The notes: generated by a model not told the origin, from the sequence alone. Counted from the stretch's first letter, positions 1 to 9,060 are shown. The stretch is DNA of 55,953 nt from Lachnospiraceae bacterium (GCA_014804695.1 JAAUZJ010000053.1:1-55953); one strand, 5' to 3'. A program made the numbers and translations.

Positions 1-216
1 GCATTAATGATGCAGCTTGGTGCAGAAGGTGTATTTGTAGGTTCAGGAATATTTAAATCAGGAAATCCGGAAAAGAGGGCTAATGCAATCGTAAAGGCAG
101 TAACTAACTATACAGATGCAAGCCTTATTGCTTCTCTTTCCGAGGATCTTGGGGAAGCAATGGTAGGCATTAATGAGCAGGAAATAGAACTTTTAATGGC
201 AGAAAGAGGAAAGTAA
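1..216 (+). CDS. pdxS: PdxS, PLP synthase lyase subunit (C-terminal part, 5' truncated by window)
   Basis: The reading frame is open from base 1 to the TAA at 214-216, so only about the last 71 residues are present. PdxS (SNZ family, a TIM barrel) makes pyridoxal 5'-phosphate from ribose 5-phosphate, glyceraldehyde 3-phosphate and ammonia. The visible segment [14 protein letters not shown] followed by KSGNPEKRA is the highly conserved phosphate-binding end of the barrel, and the tail with DASLIA and GEAMVGI is typical of the family. It ends one base before pdxT, which supplies the ammonia, so the two are surely co-transcribed. The identification is firm; the promoter lies outside the window. 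Confidence 0.96.
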   Translation, partial: ALMMQLGAEGVFVGSGIFKSGNPEKRANAIVKAVTNYTDASLIASLSEDLGEAMVGINEQEIELLMAERGK

Positions 217-217
217 A

Positions 218-808
218 ATGATAATTGCGGTTTTGGCGGTACAAGGAGACTTTGCCGAGCATAAAAAGATGCTCGAAAAGTTAGGTGTATCATGTGTGGA
301 ATTGCGAAAGAAAGAGGATTTGTTTCAGGAATACGATGGTATTATTTTACCGGGAGGGGAAAGTACTGTACAGGGAAAGTTATTAAGAGAGTTGGATATG
401 TTTGATTCTTTGAGGCTGCAAATAGAGGACGGATTGCCTGTTCTGGCTACTTGTGCAGGATTAATTCTTTTGGCGGATAATATAGAGAATGATGATAGAA
501 GATACTTTAAAACGCTGCCCGTTACTGTAAAACGAAATGCTTATGGCAGACAATTGGGAAGTTTCCACGTGGAGAATGAATTTAAGGGTATCGGTGTCAT
601 TCCAATGACTTTTATAAGAGCGCCATATATCAAAAGTGTAGGTAATGGAGTAGAAATACTTGCAAAAGAGAAGGAACATATAGTTGCAGTTCGTTATATG
701 AATCAGCTGGCAATGTCTTTCCATCCCGAGTTAGATGAAGATGAACGAGTACACAAATATTTTATGGAAATGGTTCAGGAATATAATAAAACGAGCAAGT
801 CTTTGTAG
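218..808 (+). CDS. pdxT: PdxT, glutaminase subunit of PLP synthase
   Basis: This 196-residue class I glutamine amidotransferase hydrolyses glutamine and channels ammonia to PdxS in the cytoplasmic 12+12 PLP synthase complex. The expected motifs are visible: AVQGDFAEH at the N-terminus, the oxyanion strand PGGEST (45-50), the nucleophile Cys79 in ATCAGL, and the His169/Glu171 pair in SFHPEL. The length matches the family. Its ATG lies two bases after the pdxS stop codon, which is translational coupling. Nothing is missing. A promoter-like element lies just after it and probably serves the next gene, so pdxST is likely its own unit. Confidence 0.97.
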   Translation: MIIAVLAVQGDFAEHKKMLEKLGVSCVELRKKEDLFQEYDGIILPGGESTVQGKLLRELDMFDSLRLQIEDGLPVLATCAGLILLADNIENDDRRYFKTLPVTVKRNAYGRQLGSFHVENEFKGIGVIPMTFIRAPYIKSVGNGVEILAKEKEHIVAVRYMNQLAMSFHPELDEDERVHKYFMEMVQEYNKTSKSL

Positions 809-837
809 TTGTAAAAAAGAGATTTTTGGCGTATAAT
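809..837 (+). promoter_or_regulatory. Probable sigma-A promoter for the DUF4143 ATPase gene
   Basis: TTGTAA at 809-814 is separated by 17 bases from a perfect TATAAT at 832-837. The element is downstream of pdxT and about 100 bases upstream of the ATPase start at 936. The -35 box matches consensus at four of six bases, so strength is uncertain. Confidence 0.5.
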
Positions 838-935
838 AATAAAAGAAATTAGAGGATTTCGGCATTTTCATATATAAAAAAATGGGGATTTTCGGCAAAC
901 TGGTATTTCGGATATGAAAAGGAGCTTCTTTAGTT

Positions 936-2267
936 ATGGTATTTAAAAGGAAACTTTACGATAAAATGCTGGAGTGGAAAAAAGAATTTGATGGCAGGAC
1001 TGCTCTTTTAATTAAAGGTGCACGAAGAGTCGGTAAATCAACCCTTGTAGAAGAATTTGCAAAAAATGAATATGAAAATTATATACTTATTGACTTTTCA
1101 ATTGCTTCAAAAGAAGTCCATGCATTATTTTCTGACTTATCAGACTTAAATTATCTTTTCCTGCGTTTACAGATGATTTATCATGTGAATCTTGTTGAGA
1201 GAAGATCTGTAATTATTTTTGATGAAGTGCAGATGCAGCCATTGGCGAGGCAGGCAATTAAGCATCTGGTGAAAGATCACCGGTATGATTATATTGAGAC
1301 AGGGTCGCTGCTGTCAATTAAGAAAAATATAAAGAGTATCGTGATTCCGAGTGAGGAAACACGGTTTCAGCTGTACCCGTTAGATTATGAAGAGTTTAGA
1401 TGGGCATTAGGGGATACGGCTACTTTACCATTGCTTTTGAAAACTTATGAGAAAATGCAGCCTGTTGGAGATGATATAAACAGGCGGCTGCTTCGGGACT
1501 TTCGTTTATATATGCTTGTAGGCGGTATGCCGCAGGCAGTGGGTGCTTATATAGAGACGAATAATTTGAGCATGGTTGACCAGGTAAAAAGAAATATTCT
1601 GGAATTGTATGAAGATGATTTCAGAAAAATAGATCCTTCCGGGAGAGCAGGAATGTTGTTTGACGCTATCCCGGCTGAACTTAACAAGAATGCATCACGT
1701 TATCAGGTGTCCAGCGTGATAGCGGGCGAGAAAGAAGAACGTGTGAGGGAAATACTTGCGGATATGCAGGATTCAATGACGGTATATATTTCATATCATG
1801 CAGATGATCCGGGAGCCGGTATGTCTCTTCATAAAGATCCACGTAGATACAAATTGTTTCTGTGTGATACAGGACTATTTGTAACTCTGGCATTTAAGGA
1901 TAGGAACTTCACAGAGAATGAAATATATGAAAAGCTTTTAAATGATAAGCTAAATACTAATCTTGGTTATTTATACGAAAATATGGTAGCCCAGATGCTA
2001 AAAACAGCAGGAAATGAATTATTCTATTATACTTTTCCAAAAGAGACATCAAAGCATAATTATGAGATAGATTTTTTGTTGGCCAGGAAGAATAAAATCT
2101 GTCCGGTTGAAGTGAAATCTTCCGGCTATAAGACGCATGCTTCATTAGATGCATTCAAGGATAAATTTTCTTCACGGATATTAAAAAGATATTTGATTTA
2201 TACAAAGGACATGAGGAAGGATAAGGATATTTTGTGTCTGCCGGTTTATATGGTGACGTTTATATGA
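936..2267 (+). CDS. AAA-type ATPase with C-terminal DUF4143 domain
   Basis: This 443-residue protein has a Walker A motif GARRVGKST (28-36), a Walker B strand VIIFDEVQ (92-99) and a conserved middle segment around LVGGMPQAV. The C-terminal half matches the DUF4143 type, with EIDFLL followed by PVEVKS at about 377-396. That arrangement (acidic residue, then E-x-K) resembles a PD-(D/E)XK nuclease fold. Such AAA_14/DUF4143 ATPases are widespread, often multi-copy and of unknown function; toxin-like or DNA-linked roles have been proposed. The start is supported by AAGGAG about 10 bases upstream. It sits alone between pdxT and a small gene, so context gives no substrate. The family call is strong and the biological role unknown. 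Confidence 0.85.
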   Translation: MVFKRKLYDKMLEWKKEFDGRTALLIKGARRVGKSTLVEEFAKNEYENYILIDFSIASKEVHALFSDLSDLNYLFLRLQMIYHVNLVERRSVIIFDEVQMQPLARQAIKHLVKDHRYDYIETGSLLSIKKNIKSIVIPSEETRFQLYPLDYEEFRWALGDTATLPLLLKTYEKMQPVGDDINRRLLRDFRLYMLVGGMPQAVGAYIETNNLSMVDQVKRNILELYEDDFRKIDPSGRAGMLFDAIPAELNKNASRYQVSSVIAGEKEERVREILADMQDSMTVYISYHADDPGAGMSLHKDPRRYKLFLCDTGLFVTLAFKDRNFTENEIYEKLLNDKLNTNLGYLYENMVAQMLKTAGNELFYYTFPKETSKHNYEIDFLLARKNKICPVEVKSSGYKTHASLDAFKDKFSSRILKRYLIYTKDMRKDKDILCLPVYMVTFI

Positions 2268-2332
2268 TTGGGGTAAACTTGTCTGGGATGTATTAGGGAG
2301 GATAAGGCTGAGAGAGGAGCATGGTTATAAGC

Positions 2333-2563
2333 ATGAGAGAAATGGAATTTAAGATGGAACGCCCCGGACTATTAAAGGAAGGGGACCATATTACAGTGAC
2401 CGAAGGCGTTCTGCCAAGCAGTTATTATTATACGATCGATCCTTCACTTGCCATGTCCGGAAATTTTCCTTTTAACGAGAGGATGCTTGAGAGAGAAGGG
2501 GAAGTAGTGGAAATAATTGAAAATGACAGAGGATTTTATGTGAAAGCCAGATTTGGGAATTGA
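2333..2563 (+). CDS. Small hypothetical protein, about 76 residues
   Basis: The frame is also open to an ATG at 2321, but AGAGGAG ends one base before that codon. The ATG at 2333, 13 bases after the same site, is a better start, and 2342 is also possible. The product is short, acidic and soluble, with no signal peptide, membrane segment or metal-binding cysteines. It has an ITVTEGVLPSSYYYTID segment and a C-terminal part that looks beta-rich (GEVVEIIENDRGFYVKARF), which could be a small barrel. I do not recognise the family. It lies between the DUF4143 ATPase and ridA, each separated by a spacer, so no operon partner is obvious. The codon use looks native. Confidence 0.6.
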   Translation: MREMEFKMERPGLLKEGDHITVTEGVLPSSYYYTIDPSLAMSGNFPFNERMLEREGEVVEIIENDRGFYVKARFGN

Positions 2564-2638
2564 GGTTTATCTATTGGCACGAACTAATACAGCATAAACA
2601 AAAAACAAAAATATAAAATAAGAAAAGAGGAAAAAATT

Positions 2639-3019
2639 ATGTTGAAAAAAATCGCAACAGACAAAGCACCGGCGGCAATCGGGCCGTATTCACAGGGAAT
2701 TATTGCAGGAGATATGCTCTTTGCATCAGGACAGATTCCTATTGATCCGGCAACCGGAGAAGTAACAGGAGATGATATTACAGCTCAGGCGCAGCAGGTA
2801 ATGAAGAACGTGGGCGAGATTCTTAAAGAAGCGGGAACAGATTATACCAATGTAGTCAAAACTACCTGTTTTCTTGCAGAAATGGCAGATTTTGCAGCGT
2901 TTAATGCGGTTTATGAGAAATATTTTACCGAAAAACCGGCAAGAAGCTGCGTGGCAGTAAAACAGCTTCCCAAGGATGTATTGTGCGAAGTTGAAGTTAT
3001 CGCATATCTTGGGGAATAA
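2639..3019 (+). CDS. ridA: RidA family reactive enamine/imine deaminase
   Basis: This 126-residue protein is a standard YjgF/YER057c/UK114 member. RidA hydrolyses reactive 2-aminoacrylate-type enamines released by PLP enzymes such as threonine and serine dehydratases, and works as a cytoplasmic trimer. Visible signatures are the N-terminal APAAIGPYSQ, the FASGQIP segment, and the C-terminal signature with ARSCVAVKQLP containing the active-site arginine, followed by CEVEVIAY. AGAGGA lies 8 bases before the ATG. It lies near the PLP-synthesis genes, which is a suggestive but not decisive pairing because RidA protects PLP enzymes. Confidence 0.95.
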   Translation: MLKKIATDKAPAAIGPYSQGIIAGDMLFASGQIPIDPATGEVTGDDITAQAQQVMKNVGEILKEAGTDYTNVVKTTCFLAEMADFAAFNAVYEKYFTEKPARSCVAVKQLPKDVLCEVEVIAYLGE

Positions 3020-3118
3020 GTGAGTGTGAAACTGTTATCAATTGAAAAAGACGCATAATATTATGACATATTGCAGAAACTATACATATTCTATAAATTT
3101 CAAAGTGAGGTTTTGCAA

Positions 3119-3475
3119 ATGGATTATGTTATATCTTTCTGCGTAGGTGGATTGATCTGTGCACTTGCACAGATCTTACTGGAAAAAACTAAAATGATGC
3201 CGGGGCGGATCATGGTGCTGATTGTCTGTCTTGGAGCAGTGATCAGCGCTATTGGCTGGTATGAGCCTTTTATGGAGTTTGCCGGGGCAGGAGCCAGCGT
3301 ACCGCTTCTTGGCTATGGTAATATTCTTATGAAGGGCGTAAAAGAGGCTGTTGACCAGGATGGTTTTATAGGCTTATTCAAAGGCGGATTTACAAATGGC
3401 GCCGTAGGATGCAGCGCCGCGCTTATTTTTGCATATCTTGCAAGCCTTGTGTTCCGCTCTAAGATGAAGAAGTAG
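3119..3475 (+). CDS. spoVAE: Stage V sporulation protein AE (SpoVAE)
   Basis: This 118-residue integral membrane protein is of the SpoVAE (SpoVAEb) type, part of the forespore inner-membrane channel that imports Ca-dipicolinic acid. It has three hydrophobic segments and the family stretches GLICALAQILLEKTKM, GAGASVPLLGYGN and the FKGGFTNGAVGCSAAL region. A longer frame begins with TTG at 3071, but AAAGTGAGG sits about 8 bases before the ATG at 3119 and the conserved MDYV starts there. SpoVAE is usually encoded with spoVAC and spoVAD; here it stands alone, next to ridA and facing a convergent gene. The family call is firm, and the missing partners must be elsewhere if the channel works. Confidence 0.9.
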   Translation: MDYVISFCVGGLICALAQILLEKTKMMPGRIMVLIVCLGAVISAIGWYEPFMEFAGAGASVPLLGYGNILMKGVKEAVDQDGFIGLFKGGFTNGAVGCSAALIFAYLASLVFRSKMKK

Positions 3476-3521
3476 CTTGCTTAAAGCCATTTTAATGTAA
3501 AGAGGCAAGTTGTTTGATTGA

Positions 3522-5051
3522 CTAAACGAGTCTACAATAAACATGGCCTTCGAATTCATTAAAAAGGCTTTCTTCTTTTTTGCGCATAAATACAGTCAGG
3601 TCATCTTTGCCGAAAGCAAGCTGGAAATGCACGGTTCCGACATAGGCGTCAATTATATGTGCCATAATATAAAAGGTGCCGTCTGAAAGCCATGCGCCGC
3701 TTGCACAGTAGTTCATGTCATGTATTGGGAATAGGCCGGTCTGCATACTGCCTATTCCGAATTTGACACAGTAGGATTCTCCTTTGTATATGAAGGATAG
3801 GCATCCGGCGCGTTGACTATTGTGGTCAGTTTTGTTGTCAAAATCCAATTTGAAACTCTCAAAAGACAGCACCGGGTTAAAAACGGAGTCCTGACTTGAA
3901 TCGGGATTTTGGTTTGAAGCCGCTTTTTGGTTTGAAATTGAATTATCGGTTACCACAGAAAAAGTTTTCCCATTGATTATGTCCGCAAAATCAGGAGCCA
4001 GACAACTTTCTAACGGCTCAACCCTGAGGGATGCAAGCGTATCATCCAGCAATCCGATCGATTCTTTACTGACAGGGATCGCGCTTTCTTTTATATATGG
4101 AAGAATTTCTTCATACAGGGCGTCATAAATCTGCTGGTTCCCTCCGCCTACATTCTGTGTGTCCGCAGTGGTTATGCAGATCAGATCATAATCGGGCAGG
4201 AAGATTATAAGCTGTCCGCCCATGCCGTAGCAGGTGAAACCGTTTTTTTCACCGCGCCAGAACATAAGTCCGTAACCCTGGGCCTCGCTTGGCACCGGAG
4301 CGGTAACCTGTGTTGCGGTGAGACAGGCGACTGCCATATCTATATAGGAAGAAGAAATAAGCTGCTTACCCATGACATTTCCCTTATGCGAAATAAAATA
4401 CCCCAGCTTTAATAAGTCCATTGGCAGCGCAACATAGCCTGAACCGCCCATTGAGACGCCGAATGGATCTTTTACCATATATGAAGAATCCGAGAGTCCG
4501 AGGATATCTAATTTTTCTTTAATATAATCAAGTATGTTTTTGCCGCTTATTTTTTCAACTAAAGCACAAAGTGTGTGCGAAGAAGACGTATCATAATGAA
4601 AAAGTTTTCCGGCAGGATGTGTGGGCGGCGTGGTAAAGAAACTTTCTACCCAGTCGGCATTCATATTTTTTTTATAAGTGGTAGAAGCATGACAAGTGCG
4701 CATCATAAGCATATCCCTGATTGTCATTGAGGCTATCCAGGGATGCACGTTATCCGGAAGTTTTTCCGGAAAATATTTTACGATCGGGTCATCAAGTGAA
4801 AGTTTACCTTCATCGATAAGCAGACCGATGGCAATAGCGGTCAGACTCTTACTTATAGAAAACATACGATGCAGAGTATCTGCACTGCACGGTTCATAAT
4901 ATCCCTCAAAAATCAGTTTATCGTGTCTGGATATGAGAAGGCTGTGCATAGGAATACGCCGCTGTTTCAGCCTTTGAACAAATCGACTGATACATTCAGC
5001 CGGAATTCCTGTTTCTTCCGGGAGCGCCTTTTCAAATTCTAATTTCAACAT
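3522..5051 (-). CDS. Serine hydrolase of the beta-lactamase / penicillin-binding family
   Basis: The N-terminal domain has the class C beta-lactamase/esterase fold: SxxK motif SISK (65-68, nucleophile Ser65), a Tyr153 motif written YDTSSSH instead of the usual YxN, and a GMGGQ strand in place of KTG or HxG. A C-terminal domain of about 150 residues appears beta-rich and carries a low-complexity linker of Asn, Ser and Gln residues. The frame extends upstream to 5150, but AAAGGCGG lies 9 bases before the ATG at 5051, giving 509 residues. No signal peptide is visible, so a cytoplasmic esterase or peptidase is more likely than an antibiotic-resistance enzyme. It converges on spoVAE. The substrate is unknown. 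Confidence 0.85.
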   Translation of the reverse strand: MLKLEFEKALPEETGIPAECISRFVQRLKQRRIPMHSLLISRHDKLIFEGYYEPCSADTLHRMFSISKSLTAIAIGLLIDEGKLSLDDPIVKYFPEKLPDNVHPWIASMTIRDMLMMRTCHASTTYKKNMNADWVESFFTTPPTHPAGKLFHYDTSSSHTLCALVEKISGKNILDYIKEKLDILGLSDSSYMVKDPFGVSMGGSGYVALPMDLLKLGYFISHKGNVMGKQLISSSYIDMAVACLTATQVTAPVPSEAQGYGLMFWRGEKNGFTCYGMGGQLIIFLPDYDLICITTADTQNVGGGNQQIYDALYEEILPYIKESAIPVSKESIGLLDDTLASLRVEPLESCLAPDFADIINGKTFSVVTDNSISNQKAASNQNPDSSQDSVFNPVLSFESFKLDFDNKTDHNSQRAGCLSFIYKGESYCVKFGIGSMQTGLFPIHDMNYCASGAWLSDGTFYIMAHIIDAYVGTVHFQLAFGKDDLTVFMRKKEESLFNEFEGHVYCRLV

Positions 5052-5244
5052 ACGTTCTGCCGCCTTTCGTAAATAATTATATTTCATTATAACAAAGCGC
5101 ATAAAAAACTGCATACTATCAAATGAGATATTTTTTGATTTTCTATACATAATGCAAATTTGTATAAAAAAAACAGAATATTTTAGTCATATTGTTGATA
5201 AATTTTCATAATATATTTCTAAAAAAATTAAAAATTTGTACCTC

Positions 5245-5273
5245 TTGACTAAATATATCCATAGATATATAAT
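5245..5273 (+). promoter_or_regulatory. Strong sigma-A promoter of the pectin-oligosaccharide locus
   Basis: TTGACT at 5245-5250, 17 bases, then a perfect TATAAT at 5268-5273. The start of transcription should fall near 5280, giving a leader of about 50 bases before the binding-protein ATG at 5329. A/T tracts upstream (5161-5240) could act as an UP element. No clear operator palindrome was found. Confidence 0.8.
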
Positions 5274-5328
5274 GTATTTATGATGTAAAAATGTTTACGT
5301 CTAAAGAAAAAATCATAAGGAGGTCAAT

Positions 5329-6984
5329 ATGAAAAAGAAATTAGTTTCCTTACTTTTGTCAGCTTCTATGGTAGCTGCATTAGTAGGATGCGGCGACGGT
5401 GATTCTACTACAGCACCGTCAACCGACAACAGTAACAGCAACGCATCAACAGATTCTTCTGCAAGCAATGCAGCAGATACAGGTGATGCAGCAGCAACTA
5501 GTGATTATCAGTTGGATACGCTTACTATCGTAGTAGACGGTACTCTGACAGCAACTCTTGACAATGGTCAGCCTGAATTTGAGGCTCAGTGGGAGGCAGC
5601 TGTAAGCGAGGCAATGGGCCATGATGTTGATCTGGTTATCCAGCAGTTAGACCACTCAGGCTATACAGATGCAATCGGACGTCTTTTCGCAGGCGGTGAT
5701 TATCCGGATGCAATGATCATGCCTGCTGCTATGTTTAAGCAGTATGCACCTACAGGACTTCTCTGGGATATGTCAAGCGCATATGACAATGCAGAGTTCC
5801 AGTCCAGAATGATTCTTCCTTCAGTCAATGAAAATATGAAGGACAGCCAGGGACGCCTTTACGGTTTCGCTTATGGCTATGGTAACGGATGTGTTACTTA
5901 TGTTAAGCAGGCTTGGCTTGATGCACTTGGCATAAATGCAGACGACATCAAGACATATGATGATTACTATGATATGCTTCTCAGATTCCACAATGAAGAT
6001 CCTGATGGAAACGGAACAAATGGTGATACTTATGGTGTTATCGCAGCAGGTTTCATCGGAAACGAAGCTCCTTACATCAACTATCTGCCTGAGTTCTGGC
6101 AGGATGCTTATCCGGCTATTTATCCTGATGAGAGCGGCACATGGGTTGACGGATTCCAGTCAGAAGAAACCAAGGCTGCTCTGTTAAGATTACAGCAGGC
6201 ATATGCTGATGGCGCTATCGATCCTGAATCTCTTACAGCTTCTACCAAGATTGCTCGTGAGAAATGGTTCTCAAATGACCAGACAGGTTCTTCAGGTGTA
6301 TTCACATACTGGGCAGGTACATGGTATCAGACACTTACAGATAACCTTGTAAAGAACGATGTTGACTCTGAATTGGTACAGTTAGCTCCTATCGCAGAAG
6401 TAGGCTCATATCTCAACAGAGAATCACCGGTATGGGTTATCATTGATGACGGTGACGGCGACGATGCACGTGAGCAGGCAATATTCGATACATTTATCGA
6501 GACCATGATGGATGGTGACGTAGTACAGACTCTTTGGACCTATGGTGCAGAAGATCTTCACTGGTCTACAAAGGCTGAAACTTTCGTAACAAATCCGGAC
6601 GATCCTGATAATAAGAAAGAATATGAGTATGCAGACGGTGAATTCCATCTTAAACCTTCACCAAACGATGCAAACTCTATCTGGAAGAAGAACCTTATCG
6701 ATCCCGCATTGGTAGTTTGTGAATTGACAAACGGTTATGCTGATGCAAGTGAACTTGCTGTTGCAGGTAATAAGTTCTTTACAGAAAACTGTGTAGATGC
6801 TCCTTCATCACCGACTTCTGAGACTTATACAAATGAAACAGGTAATATCTATGATGCACAGCTTGCTGTTGTTACAGAAGTAGTTGTAAACGGCGGCGAC
6901 GTAGATGCAGCTATGGCAACATACGTATCTACAGTAGGCAGCACTGTTGAACAGATTCTTGCTGAACTTAATGCAGCAGAATAA
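5329..6984 (+). CDS. Sugar ABC transporter substrate-binding lipoprotein (LplA/YtcQ type)
   Basis: This 551-residue protein has a lipoprotein signal with lipobox LVGC (Cys21) and a Ser/Asn/Thr/Asp-rich linker to about residue 60, followed by a long periplasmic-binding-protein fold. The length fits the family of large binding proteins (LplA, YtcQ) that pair with LplB/LplC permeases and deliver complex oligosaccharides. It contains DPDGNGTNGDTYG, an EF-hand-like calcium loop common in this group. AAGGAGG sits just before the ATG, behind a near-consensus promoter. The following genes (permeases, CE12, GH43, GH105) point to rhamnogalacturonan or related pectin fragments as ligand. That ligand assignment is inferred; B. 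subtilis YtcQ/YteP/YtcP is the known precedent. Confidence 0.92.
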   Translation: MKKKLVSLLLSASMVAALVGCGDGDSTTAPSTDNSNSNASTDSSASNAADTGDAAATSDYQLDTLTIVVDGTLTATLDNGQPEFEAQWEAAVSEAMGHDVDLVIQQLDHSGYTDAIGRLFAGGDYPDAMIMPAAMFKQYAPTGLLWDMSSAYDNAEFQSRMILPSVNENMKDSQGRLYGFAYGYGNGCVTYVKQAWLDALGINADDIKTYDDYYDMLLRFHNEDPDGNGTNGDTYGVIAAGFIGNEAPYINYLPEFWQDAYPAIYPDESGTWVDGFQSEETKAALLRLQQAYADGAIDPESLTASTKIAREKWFSNDQTGSSGVFTYWAGTWYQTLTDNLVKNDVDSELVQLAPIAEVGSYLNRESPVWVIIDDGDGDDAREQAIFDTFIETMMDGDVVQTLWTYGAEDLHWSTKAETFVTNPDDPDNKKEYEYADGEFHLKPSPNDANSIWKKNLIDPALVVCELTNGYADASELAVAGNKFFTENCVDAPSSPTSETYTNETGNIYDAQLAVVTEVVVNGGDVDAAMATYVSTVGSTVEQILAELNAAE

Positions 6985-7014
6985 TATCTGTTTGTAAATG
7001 AAATAAGTATTATG

Positions 7015-7050
7015 ATGATAGCTGTTCTGCAGCGGCAGGGCAGCTATCAT
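7015..7050 (+). other. Intercistronic stem-loop between binding protein and permease
   Basis: The arms 7015-7030 and 7035-7050 pair over 16 base pairs (two G-U) around the loop AGCG. No T-run follows, so it is not a standard terminator. A second, bulged hairpin lies at 7142-7176. Such structures after a binding-protein gene typically block 3'-exonuclease or limit read-through, so that the lipoprotein is made in excess over the permeases. That role is inferred. Confidence 0.7.
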
Positions 7051-7218
7051 TGAATAAAGAGAAGATATAATTAATAAAATATTGTTTTTGGACTCATAAT
7101 GCCATATGAGGGATTAGGGTGTTTGGAATTTGTTATTCAGTATTTCCGGCCACCATATTGTTCCGGTGGCTGAAATAATGGGGATAATGTATTAGGCATG
7201 AGAAAGGAAGAGAACGGT

Positions 7219-8184
7219 ATGAGTAAAAAAAAGCAGGTAGTTACATCTACGGGCGTAGTGGTAAAACCAAAACCGTTAGGGACCCGTATCTGGAATAACC
7301 GTGGATATTACGTAATGTTTATTCCGGTTTTGATAACTGTACTTATCATGAATTACTGGCCTATGTTAGGTGTCAGGTATGCATTTTATGATTATAAGCC
7401 AGTAGGACAGCCGACATGGGCGGGCATAAAGCACTTTTCCAATATGTTTTCAACGAGCGCGTTTTGGACGGCATTTGTTAATACATTGCAGTTGAGTATT
7501 ATGAAGTTGGTTCTTGATACTTCGGCTGCGGTAATTGTATCAGTTTTCCTTAATGAAATGGGTAATCTGCTTGCAAAGAAGACTTTGCAGACAGTTATTT
7601 ATCTGCCACACTTTATGTCATGGGCAGTAGTTGCTTCCATCTTCAGTTTGCTCCTCTCTCCTTCCAGCACAGGTATGGTAAACGGCTGGCTGAAGGATTT
7701 GGGAATTATAGCAGCGGAGGGGTCGGGAATTTACTTCCTTGCAGACTCCAGATGGTGGAGACCTATTTTCTATGTAATTAATATCTGGAAAGAAACAGGT
7801 TGGGGAACTATTATCTTCCTTGCAACACTTTCCGGTATCAACCCTGAATTATATGAGGCAGCGGATATTGACGGTGCAACACGTATGCAGAAGATACGTT
7901 ATGTCACAATGCCGGCCTTAAGCAATACAATCGTTACAGTTTTGGTTTTGAACCTTGCAAAGGTTATGAATATTTTTGAATCTGTATTCGTACTTTATAA
8001 CAATGCAGTATATGATGTATCAGATGTTATCTCTACATATATTTATCGTCAGACATTTGCAATTGCCTTGCCTAACTACGGCTATTCTACGGCTGTTGGT
8101 CTTTTTAAATCCTTAGTGGGCGGCGCTCTGGTAATTATTTGTAATCAAATAAGTAAAAAGACACGTGGTCGTGGTATTATATAG
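7219..8184 (+). CDS. Sugar ABC transporter permease, LplB/YteP type
   Basis: This 321-residue inner-membrane permease of the CUT1 class has about six hydrophobic segments and the EAA loop, visible as YEAADIDGATRMQKIRYVTM near residue 215-235, which contacts the ATPase. The frame is open from an ATG at 7198, but AAGGAAG lies 9 bases before the ATG at 7219, so that start is preferred. B. subtilis YteP is about the same length. It is followed after 11 bases by the second permease. No ATPase gene is in the cluster; CUT1 systems of this type usually share an MsmX-like ATPase encoded elsewhere. Confidence 0.93.
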   Translation: MSKKKQVVTSTGVVVKPKPLGTRIWNNRGYYVMFIPVLITVLIMNYWPMLGVRYAFYDYKPVGQPTWAGIKHFSNMFSTSAFWTAFVNTLQLSIMKLVLDTSAAVIVSVFLNEMGNLLAKKTLQTVIYLPHFMSWAVVASIFSLLLSPSSTGMVNGWLKDLGIIAAEGSGIYFLADSRWWRPIFYVINIWKETGWGTIIFLATLSGINPELYEAADIDGATRMQKIRYVTMPALSNTIVTVLVLNLAKVMNIFESVFVLYNNAVYDVSDVISTYIYRQTFAIALPNYGYSTAVGLFKSLVGGALVIICNQISKKTRGRGII

Positions 8185-8195
8185 GAGGTAGGGAT

Positions 8196-9038
8196 ATGAA
8201 GTCAAAAAAGAAGATAAAGACATTTGATTTAGTCAACTATATTGTATTTGTAATAATCGGATTAATCGTTTTGGTTCCTATCTGGAAGGTATTGGTTGAC
8301 TCTCTTAATGCCGTAGGTGTATATCAGTTCAGACTTTGGCCTAATAGATTTACACTGGATGGCTATAAGACAATTATCGAGACTAAGTTGCTTTATAAAC
8401 CGTTCCTTAACTCTGTTATTACAACATTGTTTGGAACATTCCTTGGTTTGATGCTTTCCACATTGGCAGGATATGTGCTTGCACAGGAAGAACTGCCGGG
8501 ACGTAATATACTCGCATATATGTTGCTGTTTACCATGATTTTCTCAGGTGGTATGATTCCGGAGTACTTGGTAATGAAGAAATTGGGTCTGGTAAATAGT
8601 ATGTGGCTTCTGGTAGTTAAGCATGGAGTTAACGTATATAACTTCGTACTTATGAAAAACTTCTTTGAAGGTATTCCGGGAAGTCTTTATGAAGCAGCTA
8701 GGATTGACGGATGTACGCCAATGGGTATTTTCTTCAAGATCGTACTTCCTCTTTCAAAAGCAGCTCTGGCATCCGTTGGTTTGATGTTTGCCGTTACAGT
8801 TTGGAACGATTATTCAACAGTTAAGATTTACATAACAGATCCTAATCAGGTTAACTTCCAGTACAAACTGAGAAACATGATTATGGATGGTGATACCCCT
8901 ACAACGGCGTATAACGTATCGCAGACTACGTTGTTTAACGCAGGTATCATCGCAGCAATCCTTCCGTTCATGGTATTATATCCGTTCTTACAGAAATACT
9001 TTGTAAAGGGTGTTAATATCGGAGCAGTTAAGGAGTAA
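8196..9038 (+). CDS. Sugar ABC transporter permease, LplC/YtcP type
   Basis: This 280-residue second permease of the same CUT1 importer starts 11 bases after the first, with AGGAGGTAGGGAT before its ATG. The EAA loop appears as YEAARIDGCTPMGIFFKIVLP at about residues 168-188, and the C-terminal end YFVKGVNIGAVKE is the hallmark of the LplC/YtcP branch. It has six predicted membrane helices. With the preceding permease and the lipoprotein it forms a complete importer except for the ATPase. The ligand is inferred to be pectin-derived oligosaccharide from the downstream enzymes. Confidence 0.94.
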   Translation: MKSKKKIKTFDLVNYIVFVIIGLIVLVPIWKVLVDSLNAVGVYQFRLWPNRFTLDGYKTIIETKLLYKPFLNSVITTLFGTFLGLMLSTLAGYVLAQEELPGRNILAYMLLFTMIFSGGMIPEYLVMKKLGLVNSMWLLVVKHGVNVYNFVLMKNFFEGIPGSLYEAARIDGCTPMGIFFKIVLPLSKAALASVGLMFAVTVWNDYSTVKIYITDPNQVNFQYKLRNMIMDGDTPTTAYNVSQTTLFNAGIIAAILPFMVLYPFLQKYFVKGVNIGAVKE

Positions 9039-9060
9039 ATTTAAGAATCAGAAATCTTAT

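Noticed and set aside
5052..5150. 33-residue N-terminal extension of the beta-lactamase-fold protein
   Set aside because: AAAGGCGG directly precedes the ATG at 5051; the longer start lacks a ribosome site and the added residues do not form a convincing signal peptide.
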